Part shown: positions 51,405 through 60,590 of the stretch, one piece after another
Layout: the number at the start of each line of letters is the position of its first letter
How positions within the stretch are numbered: the first letter of the stretch is position 1
Source: Roseiarcus sp963832305
GTDB lineage: Bacteria; Pseudomonadota; Alphaproteobacteria; Rhizobiales; Beijerinckiaceae
Reading direction: 5' to 3'
DNA: 64,000 nt
Assembly: GCA_963832305.1 (NCBI GenBank)
Contig: CAWHTU010000018.1
Span: 310,001 to 374,000, forward strand
The notes under the pieces: model-generated
The model's database searches: none
What the model was told of the DNA's origin: nothing
Seen by the model: only the letters and a program-made list of their open reading frames with translations
Translations under genes and position numbers: made by a program

Positions 51405-52916
51405 ATGCTCGATTCGCTCGGGGAGGTTCTCCCGCATGCGGCTCGCCGCTTCGGCGACAGGACCGCGCTTGTGATCGAAGGGCGAAGCTTCAGCTTTCGC
51501 GAGCTTGACGATCTGTCGAGCGCGCTCGCCGCGAGCCTGGTCAGGCTTGGCGTCAAGCCCGGCGACCGCGTGACGCTCTACGCGCCCAACTCCTGGGAGT
51601 GGATCGTCAGTTACTACGGCGCGCTGAAGACCGGCGCGGTGATCAATCCGGTCAACGTGATGCTGACGCCCGCCGAGATCGCCTATGTGACCAAAGACTG
51701 CGGAGCCAAAGCGCTGATCGGCGCGCCGGAGAAGGTCGCGGGCGCTCTTGCGGCCGGCGTCAGCGGCCTCACCGCCATTGTGTTGGGTGATGAATCCGTT
51801 GCCGGGGCGACGCCGTTCAGCGAACTGATCGCCAAGCGCCATTCGTTCGAACCTGTCGCGGTCAGGCCGGAGGCGATTTCGACCATCGGCTACACGTCGG
51901 GGACTACCGGCCACCCAAAGGGGGCGATGCAGTCCCATCGGGCCGTGGTCCTGAATGGGGCGATGGCGGCGCAGATGTTTTCCAAGACGACGCTCGACAC
52001 GGTCGTGACCGCGGTCCCGTGTCCGCACGTTTACGGCAACGTCGTATTCAACGCCGCGATGACGGTCGGAACGAAGCTAGTACTTCATGCCCGCTTCGAC
52101 GCCGGCGAAATCCTGACGAGCATTCAGGCGCACAAGGCGACGATGTTCGAGGGTGTGCCGACGATGTACATGTACATGCTCGTCCACCCGGAGCTTGAGC
52201 AGTTCGATCTCTCCTCGCTCACGCGTTGTACGGTCGGCGGTCAGACGATGCCGGTCGCCAAGATGCAGGCCGTCGAGGAGCGCTTCGGCTGCCCGTTGAT
52301 CGAGCTCTGGGGCATGACCGAACTGGCCGGACTTGGCACGACCTTTCCGTCGAACGGCCCCCACAAGCTCGGGTCGATCGGCATCGCCATCCCGCACGTC
52401 GAGGCCCGGATCGCCGACGTCGCCGACCCCGCGGCAACCATGCCGCGCGGCGAGGTCGGCGAGCTGATGATCCGCGGCCCGATCGTGATGCAGGGCTATT
52501 ACGGCAACGAAAAAGCCACCCGTGAGACGATCGAGCCGGACGGTTGGTTGCACACCGGCGATCTCGCCACCATGGACGAGGACGGCGCGGTCTTCATCGT
52601 CGATCGCAAGAAGGACATGATCATCACCGGCGGCTTCAAAGTGTTCCCGGCCGAAATCGAACGGGTCATCGCCGCTCACCCCTCGGTCGCCATGGTCGCG
52701 GTCGGCAGTCAGCCGGACGAGTTCAAGGGCGAGATCGCCAAGGCCTATGTGGTGCTGAAGCCCGGCGCGTCCGCGGACGCCGAGGGGATCCTGAGCCACT
52801 GTCGCGAGCAGATCGCCGCCTACAAGGCGCCGCGAGCGCTCCAGTTCGTGGCGGATTTGCCGAAAACCTCGACTGGCAAGATCATGCGTCGCGAATTGCG
52901 CAAGCTCGACGCCTGA
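51405..52916 (+). CDS. AMP-forming acyl-CoA synthetase
   Basis: The 503-residue ANL-superfamily ligase starts at ATG 51405. Core motifs are complete: P-loop TIGYTSGTTGHPKGAMQSHRA (A3), GMTELAGLGTTF (A5), LHTGDLATMDEDG (A7), VDRKKDMIITGGFKVFPAEIE (A8) and the catalytic lysine PKTSTGKIMRREL (A10). It joins a carboxylic acid to CoA. Close relatives act on short, medium or dicarboxylic acids, and the substrate is not readable. The region upstream holds no partner gene, so it appears monocistronic. Confidence 0.9.
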   Translation: MLDSLGEVLPHAARRFGDRTALVIEGRSFSFRELDDLSSALAASLVRLGVKPGDRVTLYAPNSWEWIVSYYGALKTGAVINPVNVMLTPAEIAYVTKDCGAKALIGAPEKVAGALAAGVSGLTAIVLGDESVAGATPFSELIAKRHSFEPVAVRPEAISTIGYTSGTTGHPKGAMQSHRAVVLNGAMAAQMFSKTTLDTVVTAVPCPHVYGNVVFNAAMTVGTKLVLHARFDAGEILTSIQAHKATMFEGVPTMYMYMLVHPELEQFDLSSLTRCTVGGQTMPVAKMQAVEERFGCPLIELWGMTELAGLGTTFPSNGPHKLGSIGIAIPHVEARIADVADPAATMPRGEVGELMIRGPIVMQGYYGNEKATRETIEPDGWLHTGDLATMDEDGAVFIVDRKKDMIITGGFKVFPAEIERVIAAHPSVAMVAVGSQPDEFKGEIAKAYVVLKPGASADAEGILSHCREQIAAYKAPRALQFVADLPKTSTGKIMRRELRKLDA

Positions 52917-52937
52917 GGCGGAGTTGCGCCCCGTTCA

Positions 52938-53885
52938 TTATTCCTGCGGCGCCGGCTTGACCTCAATCGGCCGGTCGCCTGGCTCGGCGGCGGATGGCTC
53001 GAACCGCGGCCGCAGGGCGCTGGTCACCCGCCCCGTCTCCGAAATCCAGCCTCTGGGCGCGGGCGCGGTCGGGCCGGTTCCGGGGCCGGGGACCATGTGC
53101 ACGACCCTGTAGCCCTTCGCCTTCAGTTCTCGCAGAAGCATCGGGACCATGTCGGCGGTCCATTGATGGTTGTCATGCAGGAGAAGCATGCCCCTGCCTA
53201 GGTGGTCCAGCCGGCTCATCACCAAATGCAACTCTTGCTCCGGCGTCATCTTGATCCAATCGGAGGCCCAGAGGTCGACGCCGAAGGCGCCGACATTGTT
53301 GGCGGCGAACCAGTCGCGCAGGTCCTGCGTATCGGCGAAGCCGGGAAAACGGAACCACGGGGTATGGAGCTTGAGGTCTTTCAGGTCCTTCGGCTCGCCC
53401 TCGGGAAACGTCTGCCCGTACGCCGCCTTTTCGACCGCGATCATCCCGCGCAGAATATCCGCGCGCGCGGCGGCTTCGGACATGTAGCGAAGGGTTGGCT
53501 GCGGGTGCGACCAAGTGTGGTGGGCGACGGTGTGCCCATCCAGCACTTCGCGCCGCGCGATCTCAGGCAGGCCGTCGACGTCGCGGCCAATGTCGAAGAA
53601 CGTCGCCCGAACGCACTCCTCCGCCAGCGCGTTCAAGATTTCCGGCGTCGTCGTGGCCGCTGGTCCGTCATCGAAGGTCAGAATCACCTCATGGTCGGCG
53701 AGGGGGATCGTTTGCGGATAGGTCTTCAAGCCAACCTCGAGGCCGCCCCGCGTGCCCACCCCGACGACGCGCGAGGTTCCGAGCTTGCCGGGTCCACAAG
53801 TCTGCGCCTTCCCGGCGTTCGCTGCGGCAAGGAGCGCGATCAACGCGACCGCAAACCGCATTGACAGGTCCAGTCGGCAAGACAT
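52938..53885 (-). CDS. Polysaccharide deacetylase (CE4 family)
   Basis: The 315-residue exported protein starts at ATG 53885 (or 53861), with a signal ending near ANAGKAQ. The NodB fold is clear: motif 1 ILTFDDGPA (Asp71, Asp72), motif 2 HTVAHHTWSHPQPT (metal histidines), motif 3 PWFRFPGFADT and motif 5 MLLLHDNHQWTADMV. Such enzymes remove N- or O-acetyl groups from peptidoglycan, chitin or other polysaccharides. The Pro-rich C-terminus is outside the domain. The divergent neighbour is a GH25 lysozyme, so a cell-wall remodelling role is plausible. Confidence 0.88.
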   Translation of the reverse strand: MSCRLDLSMRFAVALIALLAAANAGKAQTCGPGKLGTSRVVGVGTRGGLEVGLKTYPQTIPLADHEVILTFDDGPAATTTPEILNALAEECVRATFFDIGRDVDGLPEIARREVLDGHTVAHHTWSHPQPTLRYMSEAAARADILRGMIAVEKAAYGQTFPEGEPKDLKDLKLHTPWFRFPGFADTQDLRDWFAANNVGAFGVDLWASDWIKMTPEQELHLVMSRLDHLGRGMLLLHDNHQWTADMVPMLLRELKAKGYRVVHMVPGPGTGPTAPAPRGWISETGRVTSALRPRFEPSAAEPGDRPIEVKPAPQE

Positions 53886-54033
53886 AGAGGGGTTCCAGCG
53901 GGTTGCGCGTCCGGAGGCGGCGCGCGGGGCGCTTTAACGAAGCGTTACGAGGATCGCTCTAGTTTTCTAGCAACCGCTACACTCGGTCGCCCTACGAGAT
54001 TACGGTTGGCGATGCGATTTCTATAGGCTGACG

Positions 54034-54969
54034 ATGCCGGATGGCAAGATTCTTATTCCCAAGGTCCTGAGCGCTTTTGCGCTTGCGCTCGCCGCCGCTC
54101 TCTCGGGCTGCGGCAGCGGTGTCGGCCCACTGGACGCGCTCAGCTCCGATTTGCCGAGACCGACCGACTACCCGATCCACGGCATCGACGTCTCCAAGTT
54201 CCAGGGCGACATCGACTGGAACGCGGTCGCCAACAGCGGCGTCAAGTTCGCCTGGATCAAGGCGACCGAAGGCGGCGACAACGCCGACGAGCGCTTCCAG
54301 GCCAATTGGACTGGCGCGAAAGCGGCCGGAGTGCCGCGCGGCGCCTATCATTTCGTCTACTGGTGCCGGCCGCCGATGGAAGAGATGGCCAATTTCGAGC
54401 AGAACGCCCCCGTCGAGGGTGACGCGCTGCCGCCGGTCCTCGATGTCGAGGCGACCCCGACGTCGAGGACCTGCCATCGGCATCTCACCCAGCAAGACGC
54501 CATCGCCGAGATGAAGGTGATGTTGGACGAGATGGAACGCCACTACGGCAAGCGGCCCATCATCTACACCACCGTCGACTTTTACCAGGCGATCCTCGCG
54601 GACGGAGCCTTCATGGACTACCCGATCTGGGTTCGGTCGACGAAGTACCAGCCGTCGGTCAAATACGGGCCGCGGCCCTGGCATTTTTGGCAGTACCAAT
54701 CCGACGCCTCGATCGCCGGCATCCAGGTCCATGTCGATCGCGACGCCTTTTTTGGCACCGAGAAGCAGTGGGAAGCCTTTCTTCGCGACGAGGAATCGGT
54801 CGTGAGAAAAGCCGACGCGAGAGGCGCAAGCGCGCCGCAGCCCGCAGCGCCGGCGCAACCCTCGCCCGCGGAGACTGCCTCCGCGCAACCCGCCGACCAG
54901 CAATCCGCGCCGCAAGCGCAGGTCGAGCGTGAGGCAGGCGCGCAACAGGCGGACGACGAGCAGCAATAG
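54034..54969 (+). CDS. GH25 muramidase, predicted lipoprotein
   Basis: The 311-residue protein begins with a lipoprotein signal (SAFALALAAALSGC, Cys26). The GH25 domain (residues 46-240) has GIDVSKFQGDIDW with Asp52, GAYHFVYW, and VLDVEAT with Asp137 and Glu139 as catalytic pair, then YWQYQSDASIAG-like WHFWQYQSD. The C-terminal 70 residues are Ala/Pro/Gln-rich and low complexity. It would cleave the MurNAc-GlcNAc bond of peptidoglycan from the periplasmic face of a membrane. It lies divergent from the deacetylase gene. The start is ATG 54034; an upstream start is less likely. Confidence 0.88.
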   Translation: MPDGKILIPKVLSAFALALAAALSGCGSGVGPLDALSSDLPRPTDYPIHGIDVSKFQGDIDWNAVANSGVKFAWIKATEGGDNADERFQANWTGAKAAGVPRGAYHFVYWCRPPMEEMANFEQNAPVEGDALPPVLDVEATPTSRTCHRHLTQQDAIAEMKVMLDEMERHYGKRPIIYTTVDFYQAILADGAFMDYPIWVRSTKYQPSVKYGPRPWHFWQYQSDASIAGIQVHVDRDAFFGTEKQWEAFLRDEESVVRKADARGASAPQPAAPAQPSPAETASAQPADQQSAPQAQVEREAGAQQADDEQQ

Positions 54970-55066
54970 GACGGCGCGCGTCAAAGCGCGGGGGTCTCGG
55001 GCGCACTTGTCCTGACTCGTCGAATGGCGCAACAGTCTCGCGCATAGCTATCGACGGGAGGCGCGA

Positions 55067-57346
55067 ATGCCAAAGGAAGGCGCAGCCGATCTCAAGGCGG
55101 ATGCCCTGCACTTCCACAGCGCGCCCCGGCCGGGAAAGCTCGAGGTCGTCGCCACCAAGCCGCTCGCCAACCAGCGCGACCTTGCGCTCGCCTATTCGCC
55201 CGGCGTCGCATTCCCCTGCGAAGCGATCGCAGCCGACCCCCACACCGCTGCGATCTACACAGCGCGCCAGAACCTTGTCGCGGTTCTGACGAACGGAACC
55301 GCCGTGCTCGGCCTCGGCGATATCGGCCCGCTCGCGGGCAAGCCGGTGATGGAGGGCAAAGCGGTCCTGTTCAAGAAATTCGCCGGAATAGACGTGTTTG
55401 ACATCGAGGTGGCGGAGAAGAACATCGACAAGCTGGTCGATGTCATCGTCGCCCTCGAGCCGACCTTCGGCGGAATCAATCTCGAGGACATCAAGGGCCC
55501 GGAGTGTTTCGAGGTCGAGGAGAAGGCGAAGGCCCGGATGGGCATTCCGGTGTTCCACGACGACCAGCACGGCACGGCGATCATCGTTTCCGCGGCGATC
55601 GTCAACGCGCTCGAGCTCGCCGGCAAAAAGATTGGCGAGGTCAAGATCGTCTGCTCGGGCGCAGGCGCCGCGGCGCTCGCCTCGCTCAATCTCCTCGTCT
55701 CGCTCGGCGCCAGGCGGGAGAACATCATCGTCTGCGACATCGAGGGCGTCGTCTACAAGGGCCGCGAGAAGCTGATGGACCGCTGGAAAGCGGTCTATGC
55801 GCGCGAAACCGCGGCGCGCACGCTCGCCGACGCCATTCCCGGCGCCGACATCTTCCTTGGCCTGTCGGCCGGCGGCGTCCTCAAGCCCGAGATGCTCAAG
55901 CTGATGGCGCGGGACCCGCTGGTGATGGCGCTCGCCAATCCGACGCCGGAGATCATGCCCGAATTGGCGCTCGAGGCGCGCCCGGACGTCATGATCTGCA
56001 CCGGTCGTTCCGACTACCACAATCAGGTCAACAACGTCCTCTGCTTTCCCTACATATTTCGCGGCGCGCTCGACGTCGTCGCGAGCGAGATCAACGAGGC
56101 GATGAAAAAGGCCGCGGTCGCCGCGATCGCGGCGCTGGCTCGCGAGACCCCCTCCGAGGTCGCAGCGCTTGCGTACGGCGGCGAGGCCTCGCTGTTCGGC
56201 AAGACCTCGCTGATCCCGAGTCCGTTCGATCCTCGGCTCATGCTGCGCATCGCGCCTGCGGTGGCGCGCGCGGCAATGGAGAGCGGCGTCGCCCGCCGGC
56301 CGATCGTCGACTTCGACGCCTACGGCGATCAGCTCAACCGGTTCGTCTTCCGCTCCGGCTTCATCATGAAGCCGCTGTTCGCCAAGGCGCGGGCCGCGAT
56401 GAAGACGGTCATCTATTCCGAGGGCGAGGACGAGCGGGTGCTCCGGGCGACCCAGGTGGTGCTGGAGGAGCGCCTCGCGAGGCCGATTCTGATCGGCCGG
56501 CCGGAGGTGATTGGGGACCGCATCAAGCGCTTTGGCCTGACGATCCGTCCGAACGCGGATTTCGAAATCATCGATCCGAGCGACGACCCGCGGTACCGCG
56601 ACTATGTCGCAACCTATTTGAAAGTGGCCGCACGAAAGGGCGTGACGCCGGACGTGGCCCGCATCGTCGTGCGTTCGTCACCGAGCGTCATCGGCGCCCT
56701 GGCGCTGCATCGCGGCGAAGTGGATGCGCTCATCTGCGGCCTGGAAGGACGGTTCACGTCGCGTCTCGACCACATCCGCGACATCGTCGGCCTCGCGCCC
56801 GGCGTCAAGGATTTCTCGGCGCTGTCGCTGGTGATCGCTTCGACGGGCGTCTATTTCCTCGCCGACACCCATGTGCGTTACGATCCGAGCGCGGAGGAGA
56901 TCGCCGACTCGGCGATCGCTTGCGCCCATCACGTGCGTCGCTTCGGCATCGCGCCCAAGATCGCGCTGATCTCGCACTCCGACTTTGGTTCCGCCGACAC
57001 GCCATCGGCGCTGAAAATGCGTGAGGCGCTGCGCCTTTTGCAGGAGCGCGCACCCGACCTCGAGGTCGACGGCGAAATGCAGGCCGACACCGCTCTTTCG
57101 CTGATCGCCCGCGAGCGCGTGATCACGAACTCGCGCCTGCACGGTGAGGCGAACGTACTGATCTTCCCCAATCTCGACGCCGGAAGCACCGCGTTGCAGC
57201 TCAGTCGGGTGATCGCCAACGCCCTGCCGGTCGGGCCCATTCTCATCGGGCCGGCGAAGCCCGCGCATGTGCTGACGCCCTCGGTCACCGCTCGCGGCAT
57301 CGTCAATATGACGGCGATCGCCGCCGTCGAAGCGGCAAGCGGATAG
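55067..57346 (+). CDS. maeB: NADP-dependent malic enzyme with phosphotransacetylase domain
   Basis: The 759-residue protein is a standard MaeB-type fusion. Residues 1-430 are malic enzyme: LAYSPGVAFPCEAIA, KPVMEGKAVLFKKFAGIDVFD with catalytic Lys, EDIKGPECFEVEEKA and HDDQHGTAIIVSAA metal ligands, and CSGAGAAALASLNL for NADP. Residues 430-759 resemble phosphate acetyltransferase (FSEGEDERVLRATQ, RPILIGRPEVIGDRI), a regulatory rather than catalytic domain in known members. It converts malate to pyruvate with NADPH. With malyl-CoA lyase in the same window it fits C2/C4 metabolism. The start is ATG 55067 after GGGAGG. Confidence 0.94.
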   Translation: MPKEGAADLKADALHFHSAPRPGKLEVVATKPLANQRDLALAYSPGVAFPCEAIAADPHTAAIYTARQNLVAVLTNGTAVLGLGDIGPLAGKPVMEGKAVLFKKFAGIDVFDIEVAEKNIDKLVDVIVALEPTFGGINLEDIKGPECFEVEEKAKARMGIPVFHDDQHGTAIIVSAAIVNALELAGKKIGEVKIVCSGAGAAALASLNLLVSLGARRENIIVCDIEGVVYKGREKLMDRWKAVYARETAARTLADAIPGADIFLGLSAGGVLKPEMLKLMARDPLVMALANPTPEIMPELALEARPDVMICTGRSDYHNQVNNVLCFPYIFRGALDVVASEINEAMKKAAVAAIAALARETPSEVAALAYGGEASLFGKTSLIPSPFDPRLMLRIAPAVARAAMESGVARRPIVDFDAYGDQLNRFVFRSGFIMKPLFAKARAAMKTVIYSEGEDERVLRATQVVLEERLARPILIGRPEVIGDRIKRFGLTIRPNADFEIIDPSDDPRYRDYVATYLKVAARKGVTPDVARIVVRSSPSVIGALALHRGEVDALICGLEGRFTSRLDHIRDIVGLAPGVKDFSALSLVIASTGVYFLADTHVRYDPSAEEIADSAIACAHHVRRFGIAPKIALISHSDFGSADTPSALKMREALRLLQERAPDLEVDGEMQADTALSLIARERVITNSRLHGEANVLIFPNLDAGSTALQLSRVIANALPVGPILIGPAKPAHVLTPSVTARGIVNMTAIAAVEAASG

Positions 57347-57787
57347 GCGCTTCCTTTTGCCGCAACCGTCCATCCACAAGCGGCCCAGATTTGATTTGAC
57401 AGCCGCGGCTTTCGGGCGACAATCTCATCGCGTCGTCATGAACAGGCCATGCGAAGGCGACGCAACCGCCGGCCGATCTCGAGGCGCGGCAGAAAGACGG
57501 GGTAGCCATGACTCCGCCGGACCAAAAGGAATGACCCTGGCCGAGCCAGGGTCGAAGCGCCGTCCCCGCTCGACATGCCAGAGCGGAAGGGCGCTCTCAT
57601 AAAATCGCTGGATCCAAATATGCTTGGCGGCGAACGCGAAGGCCAAGCGTCTTCTCCGCCGAGATATCATCTGCAACATCCCAGACGTTTCGCGAGCAGC
57701 GAAACAGGGCCCCGTTACGCCAAAGGCGTCGGGGCCCACGCTGTTTTCTGAGTTGTGCGCAAATGAAGGGCTGCGCGGTGCGTTGAG
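57347..57787. other. Intergenic region, no supported gene
   Basis: Open frames on both strands overlap, lack ribosome sites and motifs, and contain Arg-rich low-quality translations. I see no repeat or RNA here. Confidence 0.45.
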
Positions 57788-57790
57788 CCC

Positions 57791-58687
57791 TCAGTTGCTC
57801 GTATATTGACGCCAGTCATGCGCCTCCTTGAAGCCGAGCATTTCGCGGATTTTGCGGTTCGACAAGGGCGCCTCGAACTCACCCATCTCGCGCGTGACGG
57901 GCGTCTTTGGCGCAAGTTGCTTCAGCGCGTCCTTGGTCGGCATGTTGAGCGTGATCGTATCGTTGGTCGCATTGAAGACCTGGAAGCCGAGTCCGTCCTT
58001 CTCCAGGCATAAGCGGACGATTTCGCCGAGGTCGCGCGCGTCGATATAGCTCCAGGCGTTGCGCTTGCGCACCGGCGGGTTGGCGGCATAGCCCTTGAAC
58101 GGACCATATTCGTGCGGCTCGATCACGTTGCCGATCCTGAGCGCGTAGATGTCTGCTCCGTAGCGCATCGCGAAGGCGCGCGCGGTCTTTTCGTTGCAGA
58201 CCTTGGACAGACCGTAGGAGTCCATCGGATCGATGTCGTAGTCCTCCTCGAGCGGAAACGAGTGGAAGTCCTTGTCGCCCTCGGCGAAGCAGACGCCGTA
58301 GGTGGTCTCGCTCGAGGCGATCACGACCTTGCGCACGCCGAGCTTCATCGCCGCCTCGATCACATTGTAGGTGCTCATCACGTTCGCGGCGAAGGTCACG
58401 TTGTCCGGCTCGATCAGGACTCGCGGTATGGCGGCGAAATGGACCACCGCGTCGGGCGGGCGCGGCGCATGGCCAGCCTCGAATCCGGCGAATGTCGGGT
58501 GGGTGGTCAGCGCGTTGAACGCCTGGCCGCTGTCGGTGAGATCGGCGATCAGCGTCGGCACGCCCTTGGCGTCGAGCGGCTTCAGATCGACGTTGAGGAC
58601 GGAATAGCCGTGGGCGACGAGATGCGGGACGGCGTGGCGGCCGGCCTTGCCCGTTCCCCCGGTGAACACGATGCGTTTGCCTGACAT
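57791..58687 (-). CDS. NAD-dependent epimerase/dehydratase (extended SDR)
   Basis: The 298-residue protein starts at ATG 58687. The nucleotide-binding GGTGKAGRHAVPHLVAHGY and acidic VLNVDLKPLD are at the start. The catalytic YGLSK with preceding SSETTYGV is typical of extended SDRs, and substrate-binding VRKRNAWSYIDARDLGEIV is present. It acts on nucleotide sugars or related compounds, but the substrate is unknown. The next gene upstream on this strand (xerC) is separate. Confidence 0.86.
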   Translation of the reverse strand: MSGKRIVFTGGTGKAGRHAVPHLVAHGYSVLNVDLKPLDAKGVPTLIADLTDSGQAFNALTTHPTFAGFEAGHAPRPPDAVVHFAAIPRVLIEPDNVTFAANVMSTYNVIEAAMKLGVRKVVIASSETTYGVCFAEGDKDFHSFPLEEDYDIDPMDSYGLSKVCNEKTARAFAMRYGADIYALRIGNVIEPHEYGPFKGYAANPPVRKRNAWSYIDARDLGEIVRLCLEKDGLGFQVFNATNDTITLNMPTKDALKQLAPKTPVTREMGEFEAPLSNRKIREMLGFKEAHDWRQYTSN

Positions 58688-58755
58688 GACCCTTGCTTCT
58701 CCCAACAGCGCGCCGCCTTCTTAGCGCCCGCGCCCGAGGGCGTCGATAGGGGCTG

Positions 58756-59721
58756 TCAGGCCCGAGGATGGGCGGCGCGGTAGGCGGCGAGAAGCCGGGC
58801 GCTGTCGACGCCGGTATAGACCTGCGTCGTCGACAGCGAGGCGTGGCCGAGCAGGTCCTGGATCGTGCGCAGATCGCCGCCGCGGGCGAGGAGGTGGGTG
58901 GCGAAGGAGTGGCGGAGCGCATGCGGCGTCGCGGTGTCGGGCAGGCCGAGAGCGCCGCGCATGCGCGCCATCGCGAATTGCACGATCCGCGGCGACAACC
59001 GGCCGCCCTTCACGCCGACGAACAGCGGCCCGTCGGGTTTGAGCCGATAGGGACAGAGCGCGAGGTAGTCCTCGACCGCCCTGCGCACCGGGGCGATGAT
59101 CGGCGCCGAGCGCGACTTCTGGCCCTTGCCGACGACCGTGATCGCGTCGACGTCGCCGATCGGCGCATCGGCGCGCCGGATCGACAGCGCCTCGGAAATG
59201 CGCAGACCCGCGCCATAGAGCAGCGCCAGCACGGCGGCGTCGCGCGCCAGCACCCAGGGCTCGCGCGCCTCGCCTTCGCGGGCGGCGACCGAGGTCACGG
59301 CGGTGGCGTCCGGCGCGCTCAACGGCCGCGGCAGGCGGCGCGCGGCCTTGGGAGCGCGCAAGGCGCCGAGCGCCGCGGCTGTTTGCCCGCTTTCGCGCGC
59401 GATATGGCGGGCGAGAGACCTCAAGGCCGAGAGCGCGCGCTGGAGCGACCGGCCCTCGACGCCTTCCGCCCGCCGGCGGGCGAGAAAGGCGCGAAGGTCC
59501 GCGGGCGCGCAATCGGTGAAATCGGCGATTTTCGGCGGCGCGCCGAACCGCTCGCCGAGAAAGCCGAGAAACTGCCGCAAGTCGCGGCCGTAAGCCTCGA
59601 TCGTGCGCTCCGACAACCGCCGCTCGCCGGCGAGATGGACGAGCCACGCGGCCGCCGCCTGGGCGAGGTCGGGCGCAGCGGGAAGGGCGGGGCGAGCAGG
59701 GGAGCGGGCGGGCTTCGGCAT
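58756..59721 (-). CDS. xerC: Tyrosine recombinase XerC
   Basis: The 321-residue tyrosine recombinase has an N-terminal SAM-like core-binding domain (AAAWLVHLAGERRLSERTIEAYGRDLRQFLGFL) and a catalytic domain with Arg (YGAGLRISEAL), the KGQKSR lysine, HALRHSFATHLLARG, HASLSTTQVYTGVD (catalytic Tyr) and GH. These match XerC, which acts with XerD at dif and is activated by FtsK, encoded in this window at 7921-10458. Start is ATG 59721. It is divergent from the Phd/VapC locus. Confidence 0.9.
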   Translation of the reverse strand: MPKPARSPARPALPAAPDLAQAAAAWLVHLAGERRLSERTIEAYGRDLRQFLGFLGERFGAPPKIADFTDCAPADLRAFLARRRAEGVEGRSLQRALSALRSLARHIARESGQTAAALGALRAPKAARRLPRPLSAPDATAVTSVAAREGEAREPWVLARDAAVLALLYGAGLRISEALSIRRADAPIGDVDAITVVGKGQKSRSAPIIAPVRRAVEDYLALCPYRLKPDGPLFVGVKGGRLSPRIVQFAMARMRGALGLPDTATPHALRHSFATHLLARGGDLRTIQDLLGHASLSTTQVYTGVDSARLLAAYRAAHPRA

Positions 59722-59792
59722 TGGGTTGGTCTACACGGAAGGATTTAACCCGCCCTTGCCGCGTGGCGGGCCGAACAAGACTATGTTATCTT

Positions 59793-59815
59793 TTGACCAG
59801 TCAAACTGACCGGTC
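59793..59815. promoter_or_regulatory. Operator pair of the Phd/VapC locus
   Basis: TTGACCAGTCAA (59793-59804) and GACCGGTC (59808-59815) are adjacent palindromes directly before the Phd start. A TATGTTAT-like -10 lies at 59782. This fits autorepression by the antitoxin. Confidence 0.55.
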
Positions 59816-59821
59816 GAAATC

Positions 59822-60076
59822 ATGGCTGACATTCTGGAATATCAAGCTTCCGACGCCAAGGCCAAATGGGCGGAGCTTTTGAACGAGGTGGAGCGCGGCC
59901 GCACCGTCCGCATCACCCGCCACGGCAAGACAATTGCGCGCGTCGTGCCCGAAACCGAAGTGCGATCCGCCGAAGTCGCCGAGGCGATCAAGGAACTCAA
60001 AGCCCTCAGCCAGACCTTCGGCAAGGCCCCGCTGGCTGAAGTCCTGGCGAGTCGTCATGAGGGGCACAAATATTGA
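59822..60076 (+). CDS. Phd/YefM-family antitoxin
   Basis: The 84-residue protein has the Phd N-terminal DNA-binding pattern DILEYQASDAKAKWAELLNEVERGRTVRITRHGKTIARVVP and a C-terminal helix for toxin binding. It starts at ATG 59822, and its stop overlaps a TTG start of the toxin gene (TTGA at 60073-60076). It should repress its own operon and neutralise a PIN-type toxin. The partner toxin is broken, so this antitoxin may be an orphan. Confidence 0.85.
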   Translation: MADILEYQASDAKAKWAELLNEVERGRTVRITRHGKTIARVVPETEVRSAEVAEAIKELKALSQTFGKAPLAEVLASRHEGHKY

Positions 60077-60478
60077 GTTTCGTCATTGACGCCTCGATCG
60101 TCGCCGGTCTCGCGTTTGGAGAAACCTCCGATCCGAGAATTGGTTTGGCGATCGACCTCCTCGGGCTACGTGAAGCGCTGAGCGCCAATTCTCTTCTTTT
60201 TCGAGGTGCGCAATGCGCTCGCGATCAATGAGCGAAGAGGACGAGCCACACCGGAAGGCTCCGCCGATTTTCTTCGCCGTTTGGCGCGGCTGCCAATCCG
60301 ATTGACGGCTCTGCCGGACGACGACGCGTTGATGACGCTCGCCCGCAAGCACAGGCTCACCGTTTACGACGCCGCCTATCTTGAGCTCGCCAAACGAGAG
60401 GCGCTGCCGCTGGCGACCCTCGATCGCGCTCTCGAAAAGGCGGCGGTCGCCGAGGGAGTCGCCCTGTTCGGGGCTTGA
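60073..60478 (+). pseudogene. VapC-like PIN toxin with a frameshift
   Basis: Translation from TTG 60073 gives FVIDASIVAGLAFGE (PIN Asp), but it runs into a wrong frame near 60195. The second frame carries FFEVRNALAINERRGRA (PIN Glu), then TVYDAAYLELAKREALPLATLDRALEK with the remaining acidic residues, to 60478. Joined, it is about 135 residues, a normal VapC. All catalytic acids are present, so only the one-base shift in a CT-rich run (about 60195-60203) inactivates it. Assembly error cannot be excluded. Confidence 0.7.
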
Positions 60479-60590
60479 CCCTTGGCCTTCGCCCGGCGGA
60501 TGCTGCGTTCGCGCGTTTGCCGGCGCGTCGGCTCGCAGCGCGCCGCGATCCCGTCCGTAGCGGCGATCGAGGGGGACAGGAGACGGACCC

